Of a stretch of 64,000 nucleotides of DNA, positions 45,877 through 53,668 are shown in pieces (the stretch's first letter is position 1; the number at the start of each line of letters is the position of its first letter). Below the pieces are notes generated by a model. That model worked only from the letters and a program-made list of their open reading frames with translations, was not told the DNA's origin and did not search any database. The stretch is from NCBI GenBank assembly GCA_963839365.1, contig CAWIUT010000005.1, positions 186,001 to 250,000 on the forward strand, in the 5' to 3' direction. This DNA comes from DASSKA01 sp963839365. GTDB taxonomy: Bacteria > Actinomycetota > Actinomycetes > Propionibacteriales > Nocardioidaceae. A program made the translations under genes and the position numbers.

Positions 45877-46595
45877 CCATGATGACCCGCCTCAAGTACC
45901 TGTTCGGCGCTCTCCTCGTCCTTGCCGGGGTGGGCGCCCTCGCCCTCAACCTCAACCAGCGGATCAGCACGGTCCAGGACGTCAGCGCGACCGTGAAGTC
46001 GCGGCAGTACACGGTCGGCAGCAGCTACTCAGGCGTGATCGTCCACGAGAACGTCCAGGTCGGCGACACCGTGCAGCGTGGGGACCGCATGTTCGTGGTG
46101 AAGAGCGAACAGCTCGGGCGTGACGTGGCGCACCACGCCGTGCACCCCAAGAAGGCGCCGTTCGACATTCGCCACGGCGACGAGCTGGTGGTGCACGCCA
46201 CCGCGCCGGGCAAGGTGGTCGCCGTACCGCACGTGAAGGGCGCGTTCGTCGGCGTCGACGCCATGCTGGCGCGCGTCCAGGTACGCGGCTCGAGCTACGT
46301 CCAGGCCGACTTCCACCTGTCCGCGAAGGAGTACGCAAGGATCCGCCATGTCCGGAGGGTGACGGTGACCCTGCCCAACCAGCGCAGCTTCCCCGCGACC
46401 ATCGCGAAGATCAGCGTCCGCACCAAGGGCAGGACCGCCGACACCCGGCTCCGGGCCACGACGTCCGAGCTGACGAACCGGGGACTGTTCGCGACCGGCA
46501 CCCCCGTCCAGGTACACGCCCGGCTGCCCGGACACAACCTCCTGGACACCGCGCGGAACGCGGTCGACGGGCTGCTCACCCCGGGGGCCACCTGA
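45873..46595 (+). CDS. HlyD/lipoyl-type membrane adaptor protein
   Basis: 240 residues. One N-terminal membrane helix (about 8-27), then a biotinyl-lipoyl-like split domain (SGVIVHENVQVGDTVQRGDRMFVVKS and TAPGKVVAVPHVKGAFVG), then a beta-barrel part (VQADFHLSAKEYARIRHVRRV). The coiled-coil hairpin of true HlyD is missing. It probably sits outside the membrane next to the GT2 synthase and helps the growing chain cross or leave the envelope, as Alg44 or BcsB do elsewhere; this role is inference. It overlaps GT2 by four bases and GH81 by one. Confidence 0.75.
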   Translation: MTMMTRLKYLFGALLVLAGVGALALNLNQRISTVQDVSATVKSRQYTVGSSYSGVIVHENVQVGDTVQRGDRMFVVKSEQLGRDVAHHAVHPKKAPFDIRHGDELVVHATAPGKVVAVPHVKGAFVGVDAMLARVQVRGSSYVQADFHLSAKEYARIRHVRRVTVTLPNQRSFPATIAKISVRTKGRTADTRLRATTSELTNRGLFATGTPVQVHARLPGHNLLDTARNAVDGLLTPGAT

Positions 46596-48673
46596 TGCGG
46601 CGGGGTCTGCTCGCGCTCGGCGCCGTCCTCGTAGTGGTGGCAGCCGTTTCCGCCGGCCTGGCTGTCGGTTCCCGCCTCGGCGGCGCTTCCCGCACCGGCG
46701 GCCCTCACGGGCATGCGACGACACGCGAGGCGCACGGGTGGACGCGCGTGGCGGGAGCGGCGGGGTCGGGGTGGTCACCGACCGCGACCTCGCTGCCGCA
46801 CGGGCACGACAGCACCGGCCCGATGCGGGTCGGGGCCGGCGTGGCTCCGCCGACGAACCGGTGGTACTCGGGGATGTTCTTCGGCAAGCAGCCGGAGCCC
46901 GTGTACGCCATGCCGCTCGCCGCCCAGGCGGCCGGTGACGCGATCACCATCTGTCTGCCGACCGTCTCCGCATCGCCGACGACGATCTCCGGTGAGTTCG
47001 CCCCCCAGTTCCAGGTCGGCCTCCCGACCAGGAGCTTTGCCGCTACCCGAACCGGCCCGGTGTCGTTCACCGCGACCTACACCGCGGCCGGCGGTCAGCC
47101 GACCGGGCGGCTGACGATGGCCGAGGGCTGGCCCTACGTGTCCTACACCGCAACCCGGCCACAGAACCTGACCCTGCCCGGCGGCCTCGCTCCGCAGGAC
47201 CACGGCACGTGGCTCAGCAGCACGGTGGGCGGCACGACGTACGGCGTAGCAGTGTCGGGTCCGGGCGGTGTCCAGCAACCGGTCCGCTCCCAGAACGGCC
47301 ACCTGCACCTGAGCAGGGGCCAGAGCCTGCTGCTGTTCGCCGGCCCCGATGCCCGCACCGCAAGGACGCTTGCGCAGCACGCCGTGCCCGTGACCGGCAC
47401 CAGGATCTCCTACCGCGTCCGGCACGCGGCCACCGCCACCCGGATCAGCTACCGGACCGAGGGCGGACGTCCCACGGTGGTGGCGGCCATGCCCCAGGAC
47501 CAGCTGAGCGACCCCCCGACCAGGGCCGGCACCGTACCTTCGGTCTACGGACCGCAGCGGCTGTACGTCGAGCACAGCCTGACCTGGCACGTCCGCACGG
47601 TCCCGCCCCGCGGGGTTCTCGACCTGCACCGGCTGAGCGGGTCGCAGCGCGCCGAGCTGCGCCGCCAGGTCCGGACCGACGTGGCCCACACGCTCAACGG
47701 CCCGGCACCGCCCAGCGACACCTATTTCGGCGGCAAGGACGTCTACCGTTCCGCCCAGCTCTACCGGCTCGCGCGAGCCTCCGGCGCCGACGGGGCGGCC
47801 TCCCGGATGCGTCATCACGTGGTCGGGGAGCTGGACCAGTGGCTCGATCCCTCGGCGCAGTGCCCCACGGACGCGTCCCACTGCTTCTACTACGACACCG
47901 GCTTCCACGGTGTGGTCGGACGCAGCGCCTCGTTCGGATCCGACCAGTTCAACGACCACCACTTCCACTACGGCTACTTCCTGGCCGCCGCCGCCCTGGT
48001 CGCGGAGGGCCACCCGGCGCTGCTGCACCGGTGGCACACGACGCTCAACGCTCTCGCCGAGGACATCGCCTCCCCCAAGGGCAACGCCTCGCTCCCGGCG
48101 CTGCGCGTCTTCGACCCCTACGCCGGTCACTCGTGGGCCTCGGGGACGGCGCCCTTCGCCGACGGGAACAACCAGGAGTCCAGCTCGGAGGCGGTCAACG
48201 CGTGGAACGGCCTGGCGCTGTGGGCCCGCGCGGCCGGCAACCAGCGGCTGGCGCGGCAGGCCACCTGGCAGCTCAGCCTCGAGTCGGCCGCGGCCAGGAC
48301 CGACTGGCTGCAGCCCCGGAACCTCCAGAACGGGTACGGCCACCCCTTCGTCTCCCTCAACTGGGGCGGCAAGCGGGACTGGTCGACCTGGTTCAGTGCC
48401 AAGCCGTCCGCGATCCTCGGCATCCAGCTGATCCCCATGCCACCCGTGCTGGACGCAGAGGCGACCGACCCCGAACGGGTGCGCGCCAACCTGGCGGACG
48501 CGGCGCCGAACGGCTACCACACCGAGTTCGGCGACTACCTGACGATGTACCTGGCGACGGTCGATCCGCACCGGGCGCTCGGGGTGGCGCGGCAGCTGCC
48601 CGACTCGTCGATCGATCCCGGTGACTCCCGCAGCTACCTGCTGGCCTGGGTGCTGGCCCACGCCTCCCGCTAG
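46595..48673 (+). CDS. GH81 endo-beta-1,3-glucanase
   Basis: 692 residues. An N-terminal signal peptide or anchor (about 4-24) directs it outside. The GH81 signatures are FNDHHFHYGYFLAAAA near residue 452 and DGNNQESSSEAVNAWNGLALW at 523-543, with E528 and E532 in the positions of the catalytic pair known for GH81. The family hydrolyses beta-1,3-glucan internally. It is the last gene of the operon with the GT2 synthase, in the place where cellulose operons carry BcsZ, so it may trim the product. It could instead degrade fungal glucan. Confidence 0.9.
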   Translation: MRRGLLALGAVLVVVAAVSAGLAVGSRLGGASRTGGPHGHATTREAHGWTRVAGAAGSGWSPTATSLPHGHDSTGPMRVGAGVAPPTNRWYSGMFFGKQPEPVYAMPLAAQAAGDAITICLPTVSASPTTISGEFAPQFQVGLPTRSFAATRTGPVSFTATYTAAGGQPTGRLTMAEGWPYVSYTATRPQNLTLPGGLAPQDHGTWLSSTVGGTTYGVAVSGPGGVQQPVRSQNGHLHLSRGQSLLLFAGPDARTARTLAQHAVPVTGTRISYRVRHAATATRISYRTEGGRPTVVAAMPQDQLSDPPTRAGTVPSVYGPQRLYVEHSLTWHVRTVPPRGVLDLHRLSGSQRAELRRQVRTDVAHTLNGPAPPSDTYFGGKDVYRSAQLYRLARASGADGAASRMRHHVVGELDQWLDPSAQCPTDASHCFYYDTGFHGVVGRSASFGSDQFNDHHFHYGYFLAAAALVAEGHPALLHRWHTTLNALAEDIASPKGNASLPALRVFDPYAGHSWASGTAPFADGNNQESSSEAVNAWNGLALWARAAGNQRLARQATWQLSLESAAARTDWLQPRNLQNGYGHPFVSLNWGGKRDWSTWFSAKPSAILGIQLIPMPPVLDAEATDPERVRANLADAAPNGYHTEFGDYLTMYLATVDPHRALGVARQLPDSSIDPGDSRSYLLAWVLAHASR

Positions 48674-49593
48674 CGCGGCAGATGGGTGCGCGGCGCCATC
48701 CGCGGACCGCGCCGTGGCCGGTGCAGGCGGGCCAGGCCGAGGAGCCGCAGCACCCGGTAGCGGTGCGGCCGGTACGGCTCGAGCAGCTCGGCCAGGCCGT
48801 CGTCGTCGACCTCCTGCCCGGTCAGCGCCCAGCCCACGTCCTTGGCGATGTGATAGTCGCCGAAGCTGACCGCGTCGGCGTCCCCGTGGGCGCGGAGCCG
48901 CACCTCCGCGGACGTCCAGACGCCGACGCCCGGCAGGGACCGGAGCCGTCGGTCCACCTCGTCCCCGGGCAGCCCGATGGTGCGCTCCAGCGAGGTGGCC
49001 ACCCGGGCGGCACCGACCAGGGTCCGGGAGCGGGCGTGGTCGACGGGCAGCCGCAGCCAGTCCCAGGTCGGGATGCGGCGCAGCGTCACGGGGTCCGGCT
49101 GCACCCAGAGGTCCCGGCCCGCGCCGGCGCCGGGCGCGCGCTCGCCGAACCGGTACACCAGCCGCCGGAAACCGCCGAACGCCTCCTGGCCGGTGACCTT
49201 CTGCTCCAGGACCGCCGGCGCCAGCGCCTCCATCACCAGTCCGGTGCTGCCGACCCGCACGTGCGGGTGCCGCCGGTGCGTCTCGGCCAGCACGGGGTGG
49301 GTCGGCGCGAAGCCGGCCGGGTCGTCGTCGGCGCCGAGCATGGCCGGAAGCCGGTCCAGCGCCCAGGCGGCCCCCGGCCCCCAGGCGGCGGCCCGGACCT
49401 CGCCGTCGCGGGGCCGGTCGACCAGCCGCAGCGTCACCAGGCCCTCCGGGGTGCGCAGACCGCGCCAGACCGTGCCGTCCCGGTCGATGCGGTACGTCGG
49501 ATCGGCCGGCCCGCGCCGCGAGACCGACAGCACGGTGTGCACCGGGCACGGCCAGCCCGGCCGCCACACTCGCTCCTGGACCGTGCAAGTCAC
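48670..49593 (-). CDS. DNA-3-methyladenine glycosylase II-like (HhH-GPD)
   Basis: 307 residues. The helix-hairpin-helix and catalytic loop read LPGVGVWTSAEVRLRAHGDADAVSFGDYHI, with the Asp in the AlkA catalytic position. The N-terminal part (PVHTVLSVSRRGPADPTYR) is unlike the AlkA TBP-like domain in length but in the same place. It removes alkylated bases. GTG at 49593 was chosen; no strong ribosome binding site is visible. Its 3' end overlaps GH81 by four bases, and it is divergent from a DNA ligase, which supports a repair role. Confidence 0.87.
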   Translation of the reverse strand: MTCTVQERVWRPGWPCPVHTVLSVSRRGPADPTYRIDRDGTVWRGLRTPEGLVTLRLVDRPRDGEVRAAAWGPGAAWALDRLPAMLGADDDPAGFAPTHPVLAETHRRHPHVRVGSTGLVMEALAPAVLEQKVTGQEAFGGFRRLVYRFGERAPGAGAGRDLWVQPDPVTLRRIPTWDWLRLPVDHARSRTLVGAARVATSLERTIGLPGDEVDRRLRSLPGVGVWTSAEVRLRAHGDADAVSFGDYHIAKDVGWALTGQEVDDDGLAELLEPYRPHRYRVLRLLGLARLHRPRRGPRMAPRTHLPR

Positions 49594-49653
49594 CGGGCAA
49601 GGGTACGAGCCGGCACCCCCGGGTCCGTCGGTGCCCGGCGGGACAATGAAGCC

Positions 49654-51192
49654 ATGCTGCTCGCCGAACTCGTCGCCGCCTCCGCGGCGGTCGCCGCCAC
49701 CCGGTCCCGCACGGCCAAGGTGGCCGCGTTGGCCAAGGCGCTCGCCGAGGCCGGTCCGGCGGAGGTGGAGACCGCGACCGCCTACCTGTCCGGGGTGCTC
49801 CGCCAACGGCGCACCGGGCTGGGTTGGCGCAGCCTGGCCGAGCTCCCCCCGCCCGCGGACACCCCGAGCCTCACGGTGGCCGAGGTGCACGACGCGTTCG
49901 CGCGGCTGGCCGCGGTCTCCGGCAGCGGCGCCCAGGTTCGGCGGGCCGCGCTCACCGGGGAGCTGTTCGGCCGGGCCACCGCCGAGGAGCAGCACTACCT
50001 GCGCGGCCTGGTCACCGGCGACCTGAGACAGGGCGCGCTCGACGGGCTGATGCTGGAGGCGGTCGCGGCGGCGAGCGGGCTGCCGGCCGCCGCGGTGCGG
50101 CGGGCCGCGATGCTCGCCGGCTCCAGCCTGCCGGTCGCGGTCGCCGCCCTGACCTCCGGGGAGCCCGGCCTGGCCGGCTTCCTGCTTCAGGTGGGCCGGC
50201 CGGTGCGGCCGATGCTCGCCTCCAGCGCCCCCGACATCGCCGAAGCGTTCACCAAGGCCGGCTCCGGCGGCGGCGGACCGCTCGCTGTGGACGTGAAGCT
50301 GGACGGGATCCGGGTGCAGGTGCACAAGCAGGGCGGCCGGGTGCAGGTCTTCACCCGCAGCCTCGAGGAGATCACCGACCGGGCCCCGGAGGTGGTCGAG
50401 GCGGTGGCGGCGCTGCCGGCGCGGTCGCTGGTGCTGGACGGGGAGGCCATCTCCCTCGACGATCAACGGCGGCCCCGCCCGTTCCAGGAGACCGGCGCCC
50501 GGACGGCCAGCCGGCTCGACGTGGCCACCCTGCGGGCGTCGGTCCCGCTCACGTCGTACTTCTTCGACCTGCTGCACCTCGACGGCGAGGACCTCGTGGA
50601 CGCCCCGGCGCAGGAGCGGTTCGACCGGCTCGCCGCAGCGCTGCCCGAGGAGATCGTGGTGCCGCGCACCGTGACCGCCGACCCTGCCGAGGCGCAGTCC
50701 TACTTCGAGGAGGTGGTGGCCGGTGGGCACGAGGGAGTCGTGGTCAAGTCCCTCGACGCCGGCTACGAGGCCGGCCGCCGCGGCGCCGCCTGGGTGAAGG
50801 TCAAGCCACGGCACACCCTCAACCTCGTCGCGGTGGCCGTGGAGTGGGGCAGCGGCCGCCGGCACGGCTGGCTGTCGAACATCCACCTCGGCGCGCGGGA
50901 CCCGCAGACCGGTGGCTTCGTGATGCTCGGCAAGACGTTCAAGGGCATGACCGACGAGATGCTGCGGTGGCAGACCGAGCGGTTCCTGGAGCTGGAGACC
51001 TCCCGGTCCGGCCACGTCGTGCACGTGCGGCCCGAGCAGGTGGTCGAGATCGCCTTCGACGGCATCCAGACGTCGCCGCGCTACCCCGCGGGCATGGCGC
51101 TGCGGTTCGCCCGCGTGCTGCGCTACCGCGCCGACAAGCCCGCCGAGGAGGCGGACACCGTCGACGCGGTCCGGGCGCTGCACCGCGGCTGA
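49654..51192 (+). CDS. ligB: ATP-dependent DNA ligase
   Basis: 512 residues. An N-terminal helical DNA-binding domain (1-205) precedes the nucleotidyltransferase core: adenylated Lys in VDVKLDGIRVQ, motif III LVLDGEAI, motif IV EGVVVKS, motif V WVKVKPRH, then the OB domain. This is the actinobacterial LigB type, distinct from the essential NAD-dependent LigA. ATG at 49654 follows a 60-bp gap shared with the divergent glycosylase; the pair may be co-regulated for base excision repair. Confidence 0.93.
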   Translation: MLLAELVAASAAVAATRSRTAKVAALAKALAEAGPAEVETATAYLSGVLRQRRTGLGWRSLAELPPPADTPSLTVAEVHDAFARLAAVSGSGAQVRRAALTGELFGRATAEEQHYLRGLVTGDLRQGALDGLMLEAVAAASGLPAAAVRRAAMLAGSSLPVAVAALTSGEPGLAGFLLQVGRPVRPMLASSAPDIAEAFTKAGSGGGGPLAVDVKLDGIRVQVHKQGGRVQVFTRSLEEITDRAPEVVEAVAALPARSLVLDGEAISLDDQRRPRPFQETGARTASRLDVATLRASVPLTSYFFDLLHLDGEDLVDAPAQERFDRLAAALPEEIVVPRTVTADPAEAQSYFEEVVAGGHEGVVVKSLDAGYEAGRRGAAWVKVKPRHTLNLVAVAVEWGSGRRHGWLSNIHLGARDPQTGGFVMLGKTFKGMTDEMLRWQTERFLELETSRSGHVVHVRPEQVVEIAFDGIQTSPRYPAGMALRFARVLRYRADKPAEEADTVDAVRALHRG

Positions 51193-51209
51193 GGCATTCC
51201 GAACAGCCG

Positions 51210-51226
51210 TGCAACTTCGTGTTGCA
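51210..51226. promoter_or_regulatory. Candidate TetR operator
   Basis: Perfect inverted repeat TGCAAC-TTCGT-GTTGCA, 20 bases upstream of the TetR ATG. The place and spacing fit autorepression and control of the MFS gene downstream. Confidence 0.55.
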
Positions 51227-51245
51227 GGACTCGTAGCATGGGGGC

Positions 51246-51908
51246 ATGACCCGCACCGCCATCGCGGCCCGGCGGCGCCGCCGGGAGCAGGAGATCCTGG
51301 ACGCCACCAGGGCGCTGTTCGACGCCCGCGGGGTACGCGACGCGCAGATCGAGGACGTGGCCCGGGCGGTGGGGATCAACCGCGCGATCATCTACCGGCA
51401 CTTCAGCGGCAAGGAGGAGCTGTTCGCGCTCACCGTGTGCGGTTACCTCGACGAGCTCGCCGGCCGGCTCGCCGGCGCCGACGACGACAGTCGTCCTCCC
51501 GAGGACCGGCTGCGCAGCATCACCGAGGCGTTCGTGGACTTCGGCATGGAGTACCCCGCCTTCGTGGACTGCGCGCAGACGCTGATGCGGCGCCGCGGGC
51601 CCGAGCTCATGGAGGAGGTCAGCGAGGCGGCGGTGTACCGGCTCGGCCGCAGCATCACCGGCTGCCTGGGCCGGGTCGTCGCGGTGCTGCAGGCCGGTGT
51701 CGAGGCGGGCCGGTTCCACACCGACGACGTGCACCTGCTGGCCAACACCCTCTACGCCACCGGGCTGGGCGGCATGCAGCTGGCCCGGGTCGGCATGCTG
51801 GTCAAGGAGGTCGAGCCAGGGGTCCCCACGGTGGCGTCCCTCTCCGCCGAGCGGGTCCGCGACCACCTGGTCGCCTCCGCGGTCGCGATGGCCGTGGGCG
51901 CCCCCTGA
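51246..51908 (+). CDS. TetR-family transcriptional regulator
   Basis: 220 residues. N-terminal helix-turn-helix (ILDATRALFDARGVRDAQIEDVARAVGINRAIIYRHFSGKEEL) and a mostly helical ligand domain. ATG at 51246, in a row of starts after the palindrome at 51210. It is followed after 24 bases by a MFS exporter on the same strand, so it probably represses that exporter. The ligand is unknown. Confidence 0.9.
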   Translation: MTRTAIAARRRRREQEILDATRALFDARGVRDAQIEDVARAVGINRAIIYRHFSGKEELFALTVCGYLDELAGRLAGADDDSRPPEDRLRSITEAFVDFGMEYPAFVDCAQTLMRRRGPELMEEVSEAAVYRLGRSITGCLGRVVAVLQAGVEAGRFHTDDVHLLANTLYATGLGGMQLARVGMLVKEVEPGVPTVASLSAERVRDHLVASAVAMAVGAP

Positions 51909-51932
51909 CGACCCGCCCGTTACCGTGGACGG

Positions 51933-53372
51933 GTGCTTGGATCTGCTCTGGAGTCGTCCGAGCGGTCCACCCACTCCCCGGCCATCACCATCCTGGCGCT
52001 GACGCTCGCCGACATGGTCTACGGGTTCCAGCAGATCTCCATCGTCCCGGCGCTGCCGACCGTGCAGCAGGACCTGCACGCGTCCCGGGAGTGGACGGTC
52101 TGGCTGTTCTCCGGCTACCTCATCGTCGCCTCGGTGGCGCCGGTCCTGCTGGGCAAGCTGGCCGACCGGGCCGGCCAGCGCCGCATCTACCTCGGTGCAC
52201 TGGTGGTGTTCCTGGGCGGCAGTGTCGCGACTGCCCTCTCACCGAACATCCAGCTGGTGGTCGTCTTCCGGATGCTGCAGGGAGTCGGTGGCGTGGTGTT
52301 CCCGCTCAGCTTCGCGATCGCCGCCGAGGTGCTGCCCCGGGAGCGGGTGAACACCGCAATCGGCGTGCTCGCCGGGGGTTTCGGGCTCGGCTCGGTCCTC
52401 GGCCTCCCGATCGGCGGCGCCATCGCGCAGTGGCTGTCCTGGCGTTGGATCTTCGGCGTGGGTGCGCTCGCACTGGCCGTCGGCGCCCTGCTGGTCCGCC
52501 TGACGGTGCCGCCGATCGCGCCGCGCGCCGAGCGGAAGCTCGACCTTCCCGGCGCGGTCCTCTTCGGCAGCGCCATGGGGCTGCTGGTGGTCGCTATCAC
52601 CGAGGGGCCGCAGCGCGGCTGGCTCGCGCCTGTCACCCTGGCCGCGTTCGCCGCGTGCCTGGCGGCCGCGGCCGGCTGGTTCTGGCGCGAGACGCACACC
52701 GACGAACCGCTGATGGACCTCTCCGTGCTGCGCTCACGCGGTGTGCTGCTCACCAACCTGACCTCGGCGTTCGGCGGCTACGCGGTCTTCGGCGTGAACC
52801 TGCTGCTGCCCTTCCTGCTCCAGGACGGCGGGACCCACGACCCGCTCACCGGCACCGGCCTGGTGGCCGGCCCGTTCGTGATCGGCCTGGTGCTGCTCCC
52901 CCGCGGCCTCGGCCAGACCCTCAGCTCGTCGACCAGCGGCCCGGTGTCCAACCGCGTCGGGGAACGTCGGCTGTTCGCGGCCGGGCTGTTGATGGCGGCC
53001 GCCGGGGCGTTCGGACTGGCGTTCTTCCGGACCGATCTCTGGGTGGTGCTGGTCGAGCTCGCCGTGGTCGGGCTCGGTTTCGGCACCACGGTCAGCCTCA
53101 GCGGCAGCATCGTCGCGCTGGCCGCGCCGCCGGGAGAGACCGGGGTCGCCACAGCGATCACGTCGGTGATGCGGCGTGCCGGTGGCGCCGTGGGTGCGCA
53201 GGTGTCGATCGCCCTGCTCGCGCTCCTGACCCTGCCGAACGGCTCGCCGGCCCCCGCGGCGTTCACCACCGCCTTCGCGGTCGCCGGGGCGGTCGGGCTG
53301 CTCGGCGCGGCGTGCGCGGCGCTGGTCTTCCCGGGTCCGAAGCGCGAGCAGCGGCAACCGGCCGAGCACTGA
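51933..53372 (+). CDS. MFS transporter, DHA2-like
   Basis: 479 residues, about 14 membrane helices. Visible: FSGYLIVASVAPVLLGKLADRAGQRR with the motif A loop, MLQGVGGVVFPLSFAI and GFGLGSVLGLPIGGAIAQWLSWRWIF (motif C region). Likely a drug or metabolite exporter under the TetR gene just upstream. The first helix starts near residue 18. Its last 34 codons are repeated 287 bases downstream, see the direct repeat. Confidence 0.9.
   Translation: MLGSALESSERSTHSPAITILALTLADMVYGFQQISIVPALPTVQQDLHASREWTVWLFSGYLIVASVAPVLLGKLADRAGQRRIYLGALVVFLGGSVATALSPNIQLVVVFRMLQGVGGVVFPLSFAIAAEVLPRERVNTAIGVLAGGFGLGSVLGLPIGGAIAQWLSWRWIFGVGALALAVGALLVRLTVPPIAPRAERKLDLPGAVLFGSAMGLLVVAITEGPQRGWLAPVTLAAFAACLAAAAGWFWRETHTDEPLMDLSVLRSRGVLLTNLTSAFGGYAVFGVNLLLPFLLQDGGTHDPLTGTGLVAGPFVIGLVLLPRGLGQTLSSSTSGPVSNRVGERRLFAAGLLMAAAGAFGLAFFRTDLWVVLVELAVVGLGFGTTVSLSGSIVALAAPPGETGVATAITSVMRRAGGAVGAQVSIALLALLTLPNGSPAPAAFTTAFAVAGAVGLLGAACAALVFPGPKREQRQPAEH
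53224..53326 (+). repeat. 103-bp direct repeat, copy 1 (MFS 3' end)
   Basis: Identical to 53511-53613 over 103 bases, offset 287. Copy 1 lies inside the MFS gene and encodes LTLPNGSPAPAAFTTAFAV and the helix after it. Beyond the identical block the copies differ quickly. Confidence 0.95.
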
Positions 53373-53390
53373 ATGGGTGCGTCCCTCGTC

Positions 53391-53491
53391 AGGGGGCCGA
53401 GCCGGGGCCCGAACCTCGCACGTGCACCCGCGCGGCCCCCCATCAGGGCCCAGCCGGGGCCCCAACCTCGCACGTGCACCGACGCGGCCCC
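53391..53491 (+). repeat. Two imperfect ~48-bp direct repeats, period about 52 bp
   Basis: 53391-53439 and 53444-53491 share the core gccggggccc, aacctcgcacgtgcacc and cgcggcccc with a few changes. They fill the space between the MFS stop and the duplicated MFS fragment. No function is visible. Confidence 0.85.
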
Positions 53492-53510
53492 GACCGCCCG
53501 GCCAAGCCAG

Positions 53511-53638
53511 TCCTGACCCTGCCGAACGGCTCGCCGGCCCCCGCGGCGTTCACCACCGCCTTCGCGGTCGCCGGGGCGGTCGGGCTGCTCGGCGCGGCGT
53601 GCGCGGCGCTGGTGTTCCCCGGCCCTCGGTCCGGGTGA
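53511..53638 (+). pseudogene. Remnant of a second MFS transporter 3' end
   Basis: The first 103 bases are identical to the MFS gene at 53224-53326. In the same reading frame they encode LTLPNGSPAPAAFTTAFAV onward, then VFPGPRSG and a TGA, a different C-terminus from the intact gene. There is no start or upstream part, so it is a leftover of a tandem duplication or of a lost paralogue. Confidence 0.8.
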
Positions 53639-53668
53639 GCCCACCCGCGCCGCCCCCGGCTGCCGCGG

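Noticed and set aside
46775..48669. Long - strand frame continuous with the DNA glycosylase
   Set aside because: It is antisense to GH81 and lacks any domain; the glycosylase ends at 48670.
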